The notes under the pieces were generated by a model that was not told the DNA's origin, did not search any database, and was given only the letters and a program-made list of their open reading frames with translations. The position numbers and the translations under genes were made by a program. From Saccharopolyspora thermophila (GTDB lineage: Bacteria > Actinomycetota > Actinomycetes > Mycobacteriales > Pseudonocardiaceae), in NCBI RefSeq assembly GCF_014646075.1, contig NZ_BMMT01000001.1:62001-126000 (forward strand): 64,000 nucleotides of DNA, read 5' to 3'. The number at the start of each line of letters is the position of its first letter. Positions within the stretch are counted from its first letter, which is position 1. Shown in pieces: positions 11,515 through 19,499 of this stretch.

Positions 11515-11617
11515 GCGGCCCTGCGCGCAGCCTCCCGCGAACGCAACTCGTCCGGGTGACACCGCGATCCCCCTGGACATCGCCGCCCGCGGGAGGCGCG
11601 GCCGAGGCGCCCGGTCG

Positions 11618-11926
11618 TCACTTCTCCGGATGGGACTCCTGGACGACCTCGAACTCCAGCAGGCTCGCCCCGGTGGACACCGGGTTCTTCGCCTCACCGG
11701 CGTGCGCGGCCTTCGCCGGGCCGTTGGCCCAAGCCTGGAACGCCTCCTCCGACTCCCACTTCGTGTACACGAAGTACCGGTTGTCGCCCTTGACCGGGCG
11801 CAGCAGCTCGAAGCCGAGGAAGCCCGGCGCGTTGTCCACCGCGCCGTGCCGGGCGGCGAACCGCTTCTCCAGCTCGGGCCCCGCGCCCTCGGGCACCTCG
11901 ATCGCGTTGATCTTCACAACAGCCAT
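11618..11926 (-). CDS. mhuD: Heme-degrading monooxygenase (MhuD/IsdG family)
   Basis: This small ABM-fold protein (102 residues) resembles mycobacterial MhuD along its whole length (VVKINAIEVP, GFLGFELLRPVKG, EAFQAWANGPAKAAHAG). The residues MhuD uses to bind and ruffle heme are all present at the same numbers: Asn7, Trp66 and His75. MhuD dimers open heme to release iron. Synteny supports orthology: in Mycobacterium it lies between mutY and clpC1, as here. The ATG at 11926 lies 6 nt after a TAGCCT motif with no ribosome site. An iron-siderophore importer is nearby, but no heme importer is visible. Confidence 0.9.
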   Translation of the reverse strand: MAVVKINAIEVPEGAGPELEKRFAARHGAVDNAPGFLGFELLRPVKGDNRYFVYTKWESEEAFQAWANGPAKAAHAGEAKNPVSTGASLLEFEVVQESHPEK

Positions 11927-11932
11927 GCCCCC

Positions 11933-11938
11933 AGGCTA
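11933..11938 (-). promoter_or_regulatory. -10 motif of a probable leaderless promoter (mhuD)
   Basis: On the minus strand TAGCCT stands 6 nt before the mhuD ATG with no Shine-Dalgarno sequence between. Confidence 0.5.
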
Positions 11939-11978
11939 ATCACCGGGCCGGGTGACCGCCGTTGTGATCTGCCACCGC

Positions 11979-13919
11979 TCAAAGCTGGATCCGCGGGTGC
12001 AGGCGGCCGACCGTCCAGGTCCGCTGGTGCCGCACGACGAGCGCGGTCAGGATCAAAAAGACCCCGAGGAACCCGGCCAGCACCGCCGCGTCGCGCAGCA
12101 GGTGCTCGACAAGCCCACCGGAGATCGTCACCCGCAGCCCGTCGACCAGGTACGTCATCGGCAGCAGTGGGTGCACCGCCTGGAACGGCGCCGGTGTGGT
12201 CTCCATCGGGTACAGCCCGCCGCAGGCGGTGAGCTGGATGATCAGCAGCACCAGCGACAGCAGGTCGCCGACCGCGCCGAGGGCGGTGCGCAGGAAGTGG
12301 GTGATGGCCACGAACGCGACCGCGGCCAGCGCGAGGAGCCCGAGCGTCCACCACAGGTGCACCGGGTCGAGCCCGAGCCCGAGGTCCACCACCGCGCACA
12401 GCACCAGCGCACCGAGCACACCCAGCGTCGCGGCCGGCAGGAACCCGGCCAGCGCGATGGTCCAGGCGCTGACCCGGTCGGCCAGCGCGCGCAGGTTCAC
12501 CGGCTTGAGCAGCAGGTACGCGGACAGCCCGAAGACCCACAGGGCGATCGCGAAGAAGAACGGCGCCAGGCCGCGCCCGTAGACGTGCGCCGAATTGAGG
12601 TTCTCGTCGTGGATCTCCGTCGGCGAGCCGAGCACGTCGGCCGCCCGCGCGACCTCGGTGGGATTGGTCGGCGGGATCTTGCCGAGCGTGTCGTCGACCA
12701 GCCCCTGCAGCGCCTTCGCGCCGTCGTTGAGCTGCCCCGCACCGTTCTGCAGCAACCCGCTGCTGGCCACCAGCGTGTCCAGCCCGTTGGTGATCCCGTT
12801 GGCCCCACCCGCGAGCTCCGCGGCGCCGGCGCGCAGCGTGTCGGCCGGGGCGGTGATGCCGCGGACCTGGTTCTGCAGCGGCCCGATGTTGTTCTGCAGG
12901 TCCACCGCCTGCCGGTGGGCGTCCTGTGCGGTGGTCAGCGCCTGCTGGGCGTCCCGGTCGGCGGCCCCGGCGGCGTCGGCGACGCTGCGCGCGGTGTCCA
13001 GGGCCCGCTGGTAGCCGGGGTCCTGCGCCAGTTCCGGGTGCCGCTGTCCGAGCTCCTCGACCGCAGCCCGGCCCTCTCCGGCCCGCTGGGCGAGGAAACC
13101 GGTCGTGGTCCTGATCGCGGACAGGCTGTTGACCGCGACGTGGCCGGCGTTGACCAGGGCGTTGACCGCGCCCGGGAGCCGTTCGGCGGTGATCGCGTTG
13201 ACCGCGGACAGCTGCTGGTCGAGCTGTGCGGTCGCGTCGGAGATGTCCCGCACCCCGCGGGTGATCTGCCCGGTCCCGTCGCGCACCCCGCCGAGCCCCC
13301 GGGTCAGCGCCGCGGCGCCCTGCCTGCTCAGGTCGGTGCCCTGCACGAGCTGCCGCGCCGCCTCCGAGGCCCGTTGCAGCTTCTCTCGCACCGCCCCGAG
13401 CTCGCCGTAGAGGGCGCGGGCGTAGGTGGCGTGCGCCGCGGCGTTGATCTGGTTCTGCAGCTCGGAGTGCACCGTGTCGGCCATGATTCCGACGAGGTAG
13501 CCGTGGGCGTCGTTCTTGACGATCCGCAGCGCGGCCCGCTGCGGGGTGCGCTGCGCCGCGCTCGCCAGCTTCGCGCTGAAGTCGGTGGGCACCTCGATGG
13601 TGAAGTAGTAGCGGCCCTGCTCCAGGCCGCGGCGGGCCTCCGCCCGGTCCACGAAGTGCCAGTCGAAGAGGTCGGTGGCCCTGAGCTGGCGCACGAACTG
13701 TTCGCCCGCGTTGATGTGCTCGCCGTGGCTGTCCACCGGCACGTCGGAGTTGACCACGGCGACGGGCACCTGGCTCAGCCGCCCGTAGGGGTCCCAGTTC
13801 GACCACAGGTACAGCGACCCGTACAGCAGCGGGACGAGCACCAGCACGAGCGGCACGAGGCGGCGCAGCGGTCCGCGGAAGCGCCGGAGTTCCAGCCAGG
13901 CCAGCCTGATCGCGTTCAC
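11979..13919 (-). CDS. YhgE/Pip-type ABC-2 membrane protein
   Basis: This 646-residue protein has one N-terminal membrane helix (VPLVLVLVPLLYGSLYLWSNWDPYG), a large external domain of about 400 residues and five or six C-terminal helices of ABC-2 permease type. The external part holds conserved YhgE/Pip segments (VPVAVVNSD, YYFTIEVPTDFSAKL) and long Ala/Gln-rich coiled stretches. The GTG at 13919 overlaps the stop of the upstream ATPase gene (GTGA). Such proteins are phage receptors in Lactococcus and parts of export or cell-wall systems elsewhere; the cargo here is unknown. Pairing with an ATPase suggests a type-2 exporter. Confidence 0.85.
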   Translation of the reverse strand: MNAIRLAWLELRRFRGPLRRLVPLVLVLVPLLYGSLYLWSNWDPYGRLSQVPVAVVNSDVPVDSHGEHINAGEQFVRQLRATDLFDWHFVDRAEARRGLEQGRYYFTIEVPTDFSAKLASAAQRTPQRAALRIVKNDAHGYLVGIMADTVHSELQNQINAAAHATYARALYGELGAVREKLQRASEAARQLVQGTDLSRQGAAALTRGLGGVRDGTGQITRGVRDISDATAQLDQQLSAVNAITAERLPGAVNALVNAGHVAVNSLSAIRTTTGFLAQRAGEGRAAVEELGQRHPELAQDPGYQRALDTARSVADAAGAADRDAQQALTTAQDAHRQAVDLQNNIGPLQNQVRGITAPADTLRAGAAELAGGANGITNGLDTLVASSGLLQNGAGQLNDGAKALQGLVDDTLGKIPPTNPTEVARAADVLGSPTEIHDENLNSAHVYGRGLAPFFFAIALWVFGLSAYLLLKPVNLRALADRVSAWTIALAGFLPAATLGVLGALVLCAVVDLGLGLDPVHLWWTLGLLALAAVAFVAITHFLRTALGAVGDLLSLVLLIIQLTACGGLYPMETTPAPFQAVHPLLPMTYLVDGLRVTISGGLVEHLLRDAAVLAGFLGVFLILTALVVRHQRTWTVGRLHPRIQL

Positions 13920-14572
13920 CGGGCGCCCTCCCGCCGGTCGAGTGTGTTCGCGGGCAGGCGGATCACCGCCGCGTCGCCCGACGGTGGGTCGGTCGCGGTG
14001 GCCAGCACCGTCGTCCCGGTGCGGGTGACCTCGCGCAGCGCGGCCCACACCCGGGAGCGCGCGGCGAGCGGTAGCCCCGCGTCGACGTCGTCGACGAGGA
14101 TGCCGCTCGGGGTTCCGGCGGCGGTCAGCGCGACGGCCAGCAGCAGCTGGTCGGCCGGGTGCAGGTCGCCGACGAGCGCGGCGCGGTCCGGATCGATGCC
14201 GACCAGAGCGAGCGCACCCGCGACGGCCTCGTGGGAAGCACCGCTGATCAGCCGCCGTTCGGTGATGGCTTCGCGGACCCGGTGTCGGTCCTCCAGTTCG
14301 CAGCCCGGGCGCAGCCGCGCCGGGCGGATCAGCTGGCGCACCGCAGCGGCCTGCGCGGGCAGGACGTGCCCGGAGACCTCCAGGTGACCGGCGACCAGCC
14401 GGAGCCGGCCGGACAGGGCCAGCAGCAGCGACGTGCGGCCCGAGCCGCCGGGACCGGCGATCACGGCCAGTTCGCCGGGCTCGACGCGCAGGTCGAGGTT
14501 GGCGAACACGACACCTTCCGGGCCGCACGCGGCGATCCCGCGGGCGAGGATGTTCACGCCGTCGACGTCCAT
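13916..14572 (-). CDS. Degenerate ABC ATPase partner of YhgE/Pip protein
   Basis: The 218-residue protein has the fold order of an ABC ATPase, but each catalytic motif is altered. Walker A is GPGGSGRTS (residues 40-48), with Arg in place of the catalytic Lys. The LSGGQ signature is replaced by LHPADQ, and the end of Walker B reads LVDDVD with no catalytic Glu. It probably binds nucleotide weakly or not at all. The ATG at 14572 follows GGAGG. It is translationally coupled to the YhgE gene by a 4-nt overlap, which supports a structural or regulatory role in that complex. Confidence 0.75.
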   Translation of the reverse strand: MDVDGVNILARGIAACGPEGVVFANLDLRVEPGELAVIAGPGGSGRTSLLLALSGRLRLVAGHLEVSGHVLPAQAAAVRQLIRPARLRPGCELEDRHRVREAITERRLISGASHEAVAGALALVGIDPDRAALVGDLHPADQLLLAVALTAAGTPSGILVDDVDAGLPLAARSRVWAALREVTRTGTTVLATATDPPSGDAAVIRLPANTLDRREGAR

Positions 14573-14711
14573 ACCCCCTCCACGCGTTGCTAGGACTGCC
14601 CGGTCCAAAGTGGCCGCCCGCGGCAAGCCGGGCAACTCGTAGCCAGCGTCTACAGTGGAGGGGATTTCCGCTTCTGCCTGAACTCGGAAACGCCACCCGG
14701 GTGAAATCTGC

Positions 14712-15239
14712 TCAGCGGGAGGTGAGGACCTCCACCTCTCCGGTGCGGGTGTCGGTGATGCCGATCTCGCTGATCGACGCGCGCACCGGCTCCACCGGTT
14801 GCAGCGCCCGGAAACCCGCCGCCAGCTGGTCCGCGGAAACGCCCTGCGCCAGCGCGCAGTGCGGAATCCACGCGCCCGGGAAGTAGTACGCGGACGGGTT
14901 CCGCACCCGGCCCGCCAGCGCGTCGTGCACCGCGGAATGCACCGCCAGCAGCTCGGTGTCCACCACCGCGCCCAGCAGCAGCATCCGCTCCTCGCCCGGG
15001 ACGGTGCCCAGGGTGTGCAGCCAGAGGTCCGGAATGGACAGCAGTTCCAGCTCGCCGCGCAGCGACCTGCGCGCCGCGGCCGGGATCGTCCCGGCGACCG
15101 CCAGCGTCACGTGCGGGCGGTGCCTGCCGTGCGTGCGAGAGGCGACGCTCGGCACCCCCGCCGTATCCAGCCGCCGCCACAACGCCCGCACCGCGGCGTC
15201 CGCCGCGTCGTCGAAGAAGAAGTCCAGCGCGTGCGCCAT
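14712..15239 (-). CDS. 2'-5' RNA ligase family 2H phosphoesterase
   Basis: This 175-residue cytosolic protein carries the two paired motifs of the 2H phosphoesterase superfamily: HVTLAV near residue 45 and HCALAQ near residue 128 (the second with Ala for Thr). Family members hydrolyse or ligate 2',3'-cyclic or 2'-5' phosphodiester bonds in RNA or nucleotides. The ATG at 15239 shares one base with the mutY stop, so the two are translated from one message. Whether it acts on RNA ends or on a small cyclic nucleotide is not determined. Confidence 0.8.
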   Translation of the reverse strand: MAHALDFFFDDAADAAVRALWRRLDTAGVPSVASRTHGRHRPHVTLAVAGTIPAAARRSLRGELELLSIPDLWLHTLGTVPGEERMLLLGAVVDTELLAVHSAVHDALAGRVRNPSAYYFPGAWIPHCALAQGVSADQLAAGFRALQPVEPVRASISEIGITDTRTGEVEVLTSR

Positions 15240-16126
15240 CAGTGCTCGCCGGGGAGCGCGAAGCGGCCGTCGTCGGTTTGCTCGATCAGGCCGTCCACCA
15301 GCAGCGAATCCAGGCAGCGGTCCCGCTGACCGGCGTCCGACCACACCGCGTCCAGCTGCTCCCGCGTCACCGGACCGGTCGAGCCGCGCAGCACGTCCAG
15401 CAGCTTGCCGCGCACCTGCCGGTCGGTCCCGGCGAACTTCTGCACCTTCTTCGGCGGCCCGGCGTAGGCCGGCCGGCCCGCGTGCTGCCAGGCGCAGTCA
15501 TGCGCGATCGGGCAGGTGTCGCACAGCGGCGACCGGACGGTGCACACGACCTGCCCGAGCTCCATCAGCGCGGCGGACAGCTTCGCCGCGGTCGCGTTGT
15601 CGGCGGGCAGCAGCGCCTCGACGTCGGCCAGGTCGCGCTTGGTCGAGGGCGGACCCGCGTCGCCGGCACCGTGCACGGCCCGCGCGACCACGCGGCGGAC
15701 GTTCGTGTCCACCACCGGAGCCCGCCTGCCGTACGCGAAAGCCGCAACCGCCCGGGCCGTGTAGGCGCCGACCCCCGGCAGGGTGAGCAGCGTGTCGACG
15801 TCCGACGGGACGACGTCGCCGTGCTCGTTCGCGATGATCGCGGCGGCCTCGTGCAGGCGCAGCGCGCGGCGCGGGTAGCCGAGCTTGCCCCAGGCGCGTA
15901 GCACCTCGCCCTGCGACTCGGCGGCGAGGTCGGACGGCCGCGGCCAGCGGCGCATCCACTCCTCCCAGATCGGCTGCACCCGGTTGACCGGTGTCTGCTG
16001 CAGCATCGTCTCGCTGACCAGCACGCCCCAGCCGGTCGTGCCGGGGGCGCGCCACGGCAGCGGGCGGGCGGTGGCGGCGAACCAGTCGATCAGCTCGACG
16101 GGATTGAGTGCGGGGGTGGTCTTCAT
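15239..16126 (-). CDS. mutY: A/G-specific adenine glycosylase
   Basis: MutY removes adenine mispaired with 8-oxoguanine. The ATG at 16126 gives MKTTPALNPV and 295 residues, close to mycobacterial MutY. Catalytic Glu39 lies in SETMLQQT, the helix-hairpin-helix is LPGVGAYTARAV, and the catalytic Asp140 is in VVDTNVRRV. The 4Fe-4S cluster cysteines C195, C202, C205 and C211 show the correct C-x6-C-x2-C-x5-C spacing. The C-terminal 8-oxoG-recognition domain is short. A 2H phosphoesterase gene follows with a one-base overlap. Confidence 0.95.
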   Translation of the reverse strand: MKTTPALNPVELIDWFAATARPLPWRAPGTTGWGVLVSETMLQQTPVNRVQPIWEEWMRRWPRPSDLAAESQGEVLRAWGKLGYPRRALRLHEAAAIIANEHGDVVPSDVDTLLTLPGVGAYTARAVAAFAYGRRAPVVDTNVRRVVARAVHGAGDAGPPSTKRDLADVEALLPADNATAAKLSAALMELGQVVCTVRSPLCDTCPIAHDCAWQHAGRPAYAGPPKKVQKFAGTDRQVRGKLLDVLRGSTGPVTREQLDAVWSDAGQRDRCLDSLLVDGLIEQTDDGRFALPGEH

Positions 16127-16377
16127 GGCACCGACGATCCTGCCAGGTGCCCCGATCGGTGGGAAAAGACCTCCGCGCGGATCACCGCCCGTGGAGCCAC
16201 GAGGGCCGTGGCCACCAGCGACGACGCCCGCCCCGGGCGGGGTGCGGTGTCGCGCGCGATGTGCCGTCATCCGGGTGAATGCAGGTGCCCCAGAACTGGG
16301 GCTGTTGGGGCTGGTGCGTTCCATGATGCGCCCGATCGGACGATGTTCTGCGCCGCGTGATGGAGTAGTCGCCGGGT

Positions 16378-16383
16378 TACTGT
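16378..16383 (+). promoter_or_regulatory. -10 motif of a probable leaderless promoter
   Basis: TACTGT stands 6 nt before the GTG at 16390, with no ribosome site in the gap. The rest of the 263-bp mutY-side intergenic region shows no gene. Confidence 0.5.
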
Positions 16384-16389
16384 CGTCGC

Positions 16390-16971
16390 GTGTTCGATCC
16401 GACCGGGCCGCTGCCGCCCGCGGTGTACTGGCGTCGCCGCGCGGTGGCGATGGGTGCGGTCCTCCTCGCGGCAGTCCTCCTCGGTTGGGGCGTGATGGCC
16501 CTGGTCAGCGGTTCGCGGCCGGACGTGGTTCCCGGGCCGCCGCCCGGACCGCCGGTCGCGGTGGCCGAGACCGGACCGCCCCCGTGCGCCGACGAGGCGA
16601 TGCGCGTGACCGCCGAGGTCGCTCGCCCCGAGTTCCGCGTCGGCGACAGGGTCGGCCTGAGCATCGTGGTGACCAACGCGGGCAACCGCCCGTGCGTGCG
16701 CGACACCAACCGCATGCTGCGCGAGCTGATCATCAGCACCCCCGGCGGCAAGCACGTGTGGTCCAGCAACGACTGCTACATCGAAACCACCAACGAGCAG
16801 CCGCTGCTGCAACCGGGCCAGTCGGTGCGCAACGAGGTGTGGTGGGCCGGGGAGACGTCCGCGCCGGACTGCGAGGGCGACCGGACCCGCGCCCAGGCGG
16901 GTGAGTACCAGGTGGTCGCCCGGCTCGGCGAGCTCAACAGCACCCCCACCACGTTCCGCCTGACCTCGTGA
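16390..16971 (+). CDS. Single-pass membrane protein with extracytoplasmic beta domain (Rv3587c position)
   Basis: The 193-residue product has a short cytosolic start, one membrane helix (AVAMGAVLLAAVLLGWGVMAL), a Pro-rich linker and a beta-rich external domain with four cysteines (PPPCADEA, NRPCVRDT, NDCYIE, APDCEG), probably two disulfides. It was not recognised from a named domain. Its place between mutY and radA matches the conserved membrane protein Rv3587c of M. tuberculosis, so orthology is possible but inferred. It ends 28 bp from the end of radA, convergently; disA, which lies there in mycobacteria, is absent. Confidence 0.7.
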   Translation: MFDPTGPLPPAVYWRRRAVAMGAVLLAAVLLGWGVMALVSGSRPDVVPGPPPGPPVAVAETGPPPCADEAMRVTAEVARPEFRVGDRVGLSIVVTNAGNRPCVRDTNRMLRELIISTPGGKHVWSSNDCYIETTNEQPLLQPGQSVRNEVWWAGETSAPDCEGDRTRAQAGEYQVVARLGELNSTPTTFRLTS

Positions 16972-16999
16972 GTCACGCCGAAAACCGGGGGACCGGGCA

Positions 17000-18370
17000 T
17001 CACCTCACGATCTTCAGGGCGTCCCGGATGGTGGACACCACGGTCGCCTGGACGCCCTTGGGCAGCGGTCCGGCGTCCGGCGGCACCAGTGCCCGGTCGA
17101 AGCCAAGCCGGGCCGCCTCGGCCAGTCGCCGCCCGACGCCGTTGACCCGGCGGATCTCCCCGGCCAGCCCCACCTCGCCGACCACGACCAGGTTGGCCGG
17201 CAGCGGCTTGCGCCGCCGCGAGGATGCGATGGCCAGCGCGATCGCCAGGTCGGCGGCCGGTTCGCCGATGCGCGTGCCGCCGACCGTCGCGGCGAACACG
17301 TCCTGATCGCCGTTGGCCACGCCGCCGTGCTTGCCGAGGACCGCGAGCATCATCGACACCCGTGCCGCGTCCAGCCCGCTGACCGAGCGCCGCGGCATGG
17401 CCATCTGCGACTGCATCACCAGCGCCTGGACCTCCACCAGCAGCGGCCGCTTGCCCTCGAGCATCACGGTCACCGCGGTGCCGTCGACCTGCGTCTCCTG
17501 GCGGTTGATGAACAGCCCGGTCGGGTCCGGGACCTCGGCGATGCCGTCGTCGCGCTGCTCGAAGCAGCCGACCTCGTCGGCCGGGCCGAATCGGTTCTTC
17601 ACGCCGCGCAGCATGCGCAGTGCCGAGTGCCGGTCGCCCTCGAAGTGCAGCACCACGTCGACCAGGTGCTCCAGCACGCGCGGCCCGGCCACGGCCCCGT
17701 CCTTGGTGACGTGCCCGACCAGCACCACGGGCAGCCCGCGTTCCTTGGCGAGCGCGACCAGCGCGGTGGTGACCGCACGGACCTGGGTGACGCCGCCGGG
17801 GCTGCCCTCGGCATCGGGAGACTGGACGGTCTGCACCGAGTCGACGATCAGCAGGCCGGGTTTGACCGCGTCCACGTGCCCGAGCACGGCGGACAGGTCG
17901 CTTTCCGCGCCGAGGTACAGCTGCGGGTGCACCGACCCGGTGCGTTCCGCGCGCAGCCGCACCTGCCCGGCGGATTCCTCGCCGGTGACGTACAGCGACG
18001 GGCCGGGGGACGAGCCGGCCGCCCAGCGGTGCGCGACCTCCAGCAGCAGGGTCGACTTGCCCACGCCGGGCTCGCCGGCCAGCAGGACGACCGCGCCGGG
18101 CACGATACCGCCGCCGAGCACCCGGTCCAGTTCGCCGATGCCGGTGGACACCGCGCGGGCCGAGTCGAGGTCGACCTCGGCGATCGGGCGGGCCGGGGTG
18201 GCGGGCGCGCCCGCGGTGACCCTGGCCAGCGCCGGGCGGGCCGGGGCGGTCTCGTCGATGGTGCCCCACGCCTGGCATTTCGGGCAGCGGCCGACCCATT
18301 TGGCGACCTCGTGGCCGCAGTCGGCGCAGCGGTAGGCGGGGCGGGTGGTGCGGGCGTTCTTCGGGGGCAC
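17000..18370 (-). CDS. radA: DNA repair protein RadA
   Basis: RadA is a RecA-like branch-migration ATPase used in recombinational repair. Its zinc finger is C15-x2-C18...C29-x2-C32 (CADCGHEVAKWVGRCPKC). Walker A is GEPGVGKST at 99-107. The RadA-specific KNRFG motif (VKNRFGPADEVG) and the C-terminal Lon-like domain (GGTRIGEPAADLAIALAIASS) are intact. Length (456 residues) is normal. The GTG start at 18370 lies 6 nt after TAGCCT with no ribosome site. Upstream on the same strand is the LpqE-like gene, the neighbour it also has in mycobacteria. Confidence 0.97.
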   Translation of the reverse strand: MPPKNARTTRPAYRCADCGHEVAKWVGRCPKCQAWGTIDETAPARPALARVTAGAPATPARPIAEVDLDSARAVSTGIGELDRVLGGGIVPGAVVLLAGEPGVGKSTLLLEVAHRWAAGSSPGPSLYVTGEESAGQVRLRAERTGSVHPQLYLGAESDLSAVLGHVDAVKPGLLIVDSVQTVQSPDAEGSPGGVTQVRAVTTALVALAKERGLPVVLVGHVTKDGAVAGPRVLEHLVDVVLHFEGDRHSALRMLRGVKNRFGPADEVGCFEQRDDGIAEVPDPTGLFINRQETQVDGTAVTVMLEGKRPLLVEVQALVMQSQMAMPRRSVSGLDAARVSMMLAVLGKHGGVANGDQDVFAATVGGTRIGEPAADLAIALAIASSRRRKPLPANLVVVGEVGLAGEIRRVNGVGRRLAEAARLGFDRALVPPDAGPLPKGVQATVVSTIRDALKIVR

Positions 18371-18376
18371 GTGGCG

Positions 18377-18382
18377 AGGCTA
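18377..18382 (-). promoter_or_regulatory. -10 motif of a probable leaderless promoter (radA)
   Basis: On the minus strand TAGCCT lies 6 nt before the radA GTG, the same arrangement as at mhuD. Confidence 0.5.
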
Positions 18383-18508
18383 TCCACCCACCGCGACAGC
18401 GCCGACCAGCGCCTCCGCACCCCGCGCCGCGGTCAACGCCGACACCGTGGGACAATGATCAAAAACCGCACCTTCGGGTAGTTTCCAAGATCACCCTTTC
18501 GGGCCGAG

Positions 18509-18538
18509 CCTCCCAGCTTCAGGCAAACCTGGGAGCCT
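18509..18538. repeat. Inverted repeat with CTCCCAG/CTGGGAG arms
   Basis: Arms CTCCCAG and CTGGGAG flank 12 nt between lpqE and radA. The minus-strand reading GGCTCCCAGGTTTG resembles sequences at 33391-33408 and 44067-44115. Its role is unknown; it may be a terminator or a dispersed intergenic repeat. Confidence 0.4.
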
Positions 18539-18565
18539 CCCCCCGGGGTGGGCGAGCCTGGCGAG

Positions 18566-18597
18566 ACGGGCCGCCCCGCGGTGTGCGTACGGCCCGT
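18566..18597 (-). terminator. Hairpin after the LpqE-like gene
   Basis: An 8-bp perfect stem (ACGGGCCG/CGGCCCGT) with a 16-nt loop lies 20 bp beyond the stop of the lipoprotein gene on the minus strand. No T-run is present. Confidence 0.5.
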
Positions 18598-18616
18598 TGC
18601 GGTCTTCAGTGGGGGT

Positions 18617-19210
18617 TCAGTGGCCGCTGGCGTGCTGCTCGGCGCCCGGCACCGGGCTGCCGTGCTCGGGGCGCGGCTTGTGGTCGGCACCGATCGGGAC
18701 CTGCACGGTGAGCGCGCCGGCCTTCTGGAAGACGAAGGTCACCGGGACGGTCACGCCAGGCGTGATGTCCTGCTTGAACCCGTTCAGTGTGATTTCCACC
18801 ACGCGCTGCCCAGTGGGAGCCTCGGCCTGGGTCGCGCCGGTGCGGCCGAGGGCGTGCAGTGCGGTGCGGCTGGGCAGGTCGGTGACGCCGCCGAGGGTGG
18901 CCGAGGTCGCGTAGGGGCTGGAGACCTGGACGAGCTTGTCGCCTTCCGCGCCCTCGTTGGTCAGCACCAGCTCCAGCGGGGCGGACGAGCCTGCCGGGTA
19001 GAACGAGTTGCTGGCCGGGAAGGTGAACGTGGCGTTGCGGACCGAGATCTGGTTGAGGTCACCGCTGCCCCCGTTCACGGCGGCGACCTGGGTGTCGGTC
19101 TCGGTCACCTGACCGGCACTGCACCCTGCGAGTGCGACAACGGCGCCGAGCCCGATAGCGGCCGGGATCAACCGCAGGCGGACGGCCTTGAGGTGCTGAG
19201 AGCGGCTCAC
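18617..19210 (-). CDS. LpqE-like lipoprotein (copper-chaperone PCuAC-like fold)
   Basis: The 197-residue precursor has a lipoprotein signal peptide with lipobox LAGC and lipidated Cys30. The mature part is a single beta domain of the DUF461/PCuAC type (VELTL...NEGAEGD, VVEITLNGFKQDITPGVTVPVTFVFQKAG) followed by a His-containing tail (DHKPRPEHG, EQHASGH) that might bind metal. The GTG at 19210 has GGAAGGA in front. Its position beside radA and divergent from carD matches M. tuberculosis lpqE (Rv3584). Exact function is unknown; copper handling is only suggested by fold and histidines. Confidence 0.75.
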   Translation of the reverse strand: MSRSQHLKAVRLRLIPAAIGLGAVVALAGCSAGQVTETDTQVAAVNGGSGDLNQISVRNATFTFPASNSFYPAGSSAPLELVLTNEGAEGDKLVQVSSPYATSATLGGVTDLPSRTALHALGRTGATQAEAPTGQRVVEITLNGFKQDITPGVTVPVTFVFQKAGALTVQVPIGADHKPRPEHGSPVPGAEQHASGH

Positions 19211-19443
19211 GGTTGCAGCGTCCTTCCTGATTGCCGGACAACCGAGATGAGCTTAATCCCCGCATCGAGCGCGCTCGTCCGAGGGGCTTGCCTGGCTACG
19301 TGTGGCGGGCCGCCGCCGAGCCCCGGAATGATTGTCCACGATGGACGATTTCAGTGGGCCGAAAGGTGTCTCCTTGCATGCTCGATGGCCCTTTGTCAAC
19401 CCCTGTTCGGCTTCTGACCTGCGATTACGGATGGCGAGGTGGT

Positions 19444-19463
19444 CGAGGGGGAGTTGCCCCTCG
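19444..19463. promoter_or_regulatory. Inverted repeat in the carD promoter region
   Basis: Arms CGAGGGG and CCCCTCG separated by 6 nt sit just before a TTAAAGT sequence (about 19466-19472) that is a fair -10 element for carD. This could be an operator. The remaining 19211-19443 interval shows only a small dyad GTCCACGATGGAC at 19334-19346. Confidence 0.4.
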
Positions 19464-19499
19464 TGTTAAAGTGGGGGTAGCGAAAGGGGCAGAGGACAC

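Noticed and set aside
11530..11597. Inverted repeat GCCTCCCGCG/CGCGGGAGGC as a terminator between the EEP gene and mhuD
   Set aside because: The arms are 48 nt apart, too far for an efficient intrinsic terminator, and short GC arms are frequent by chance here.
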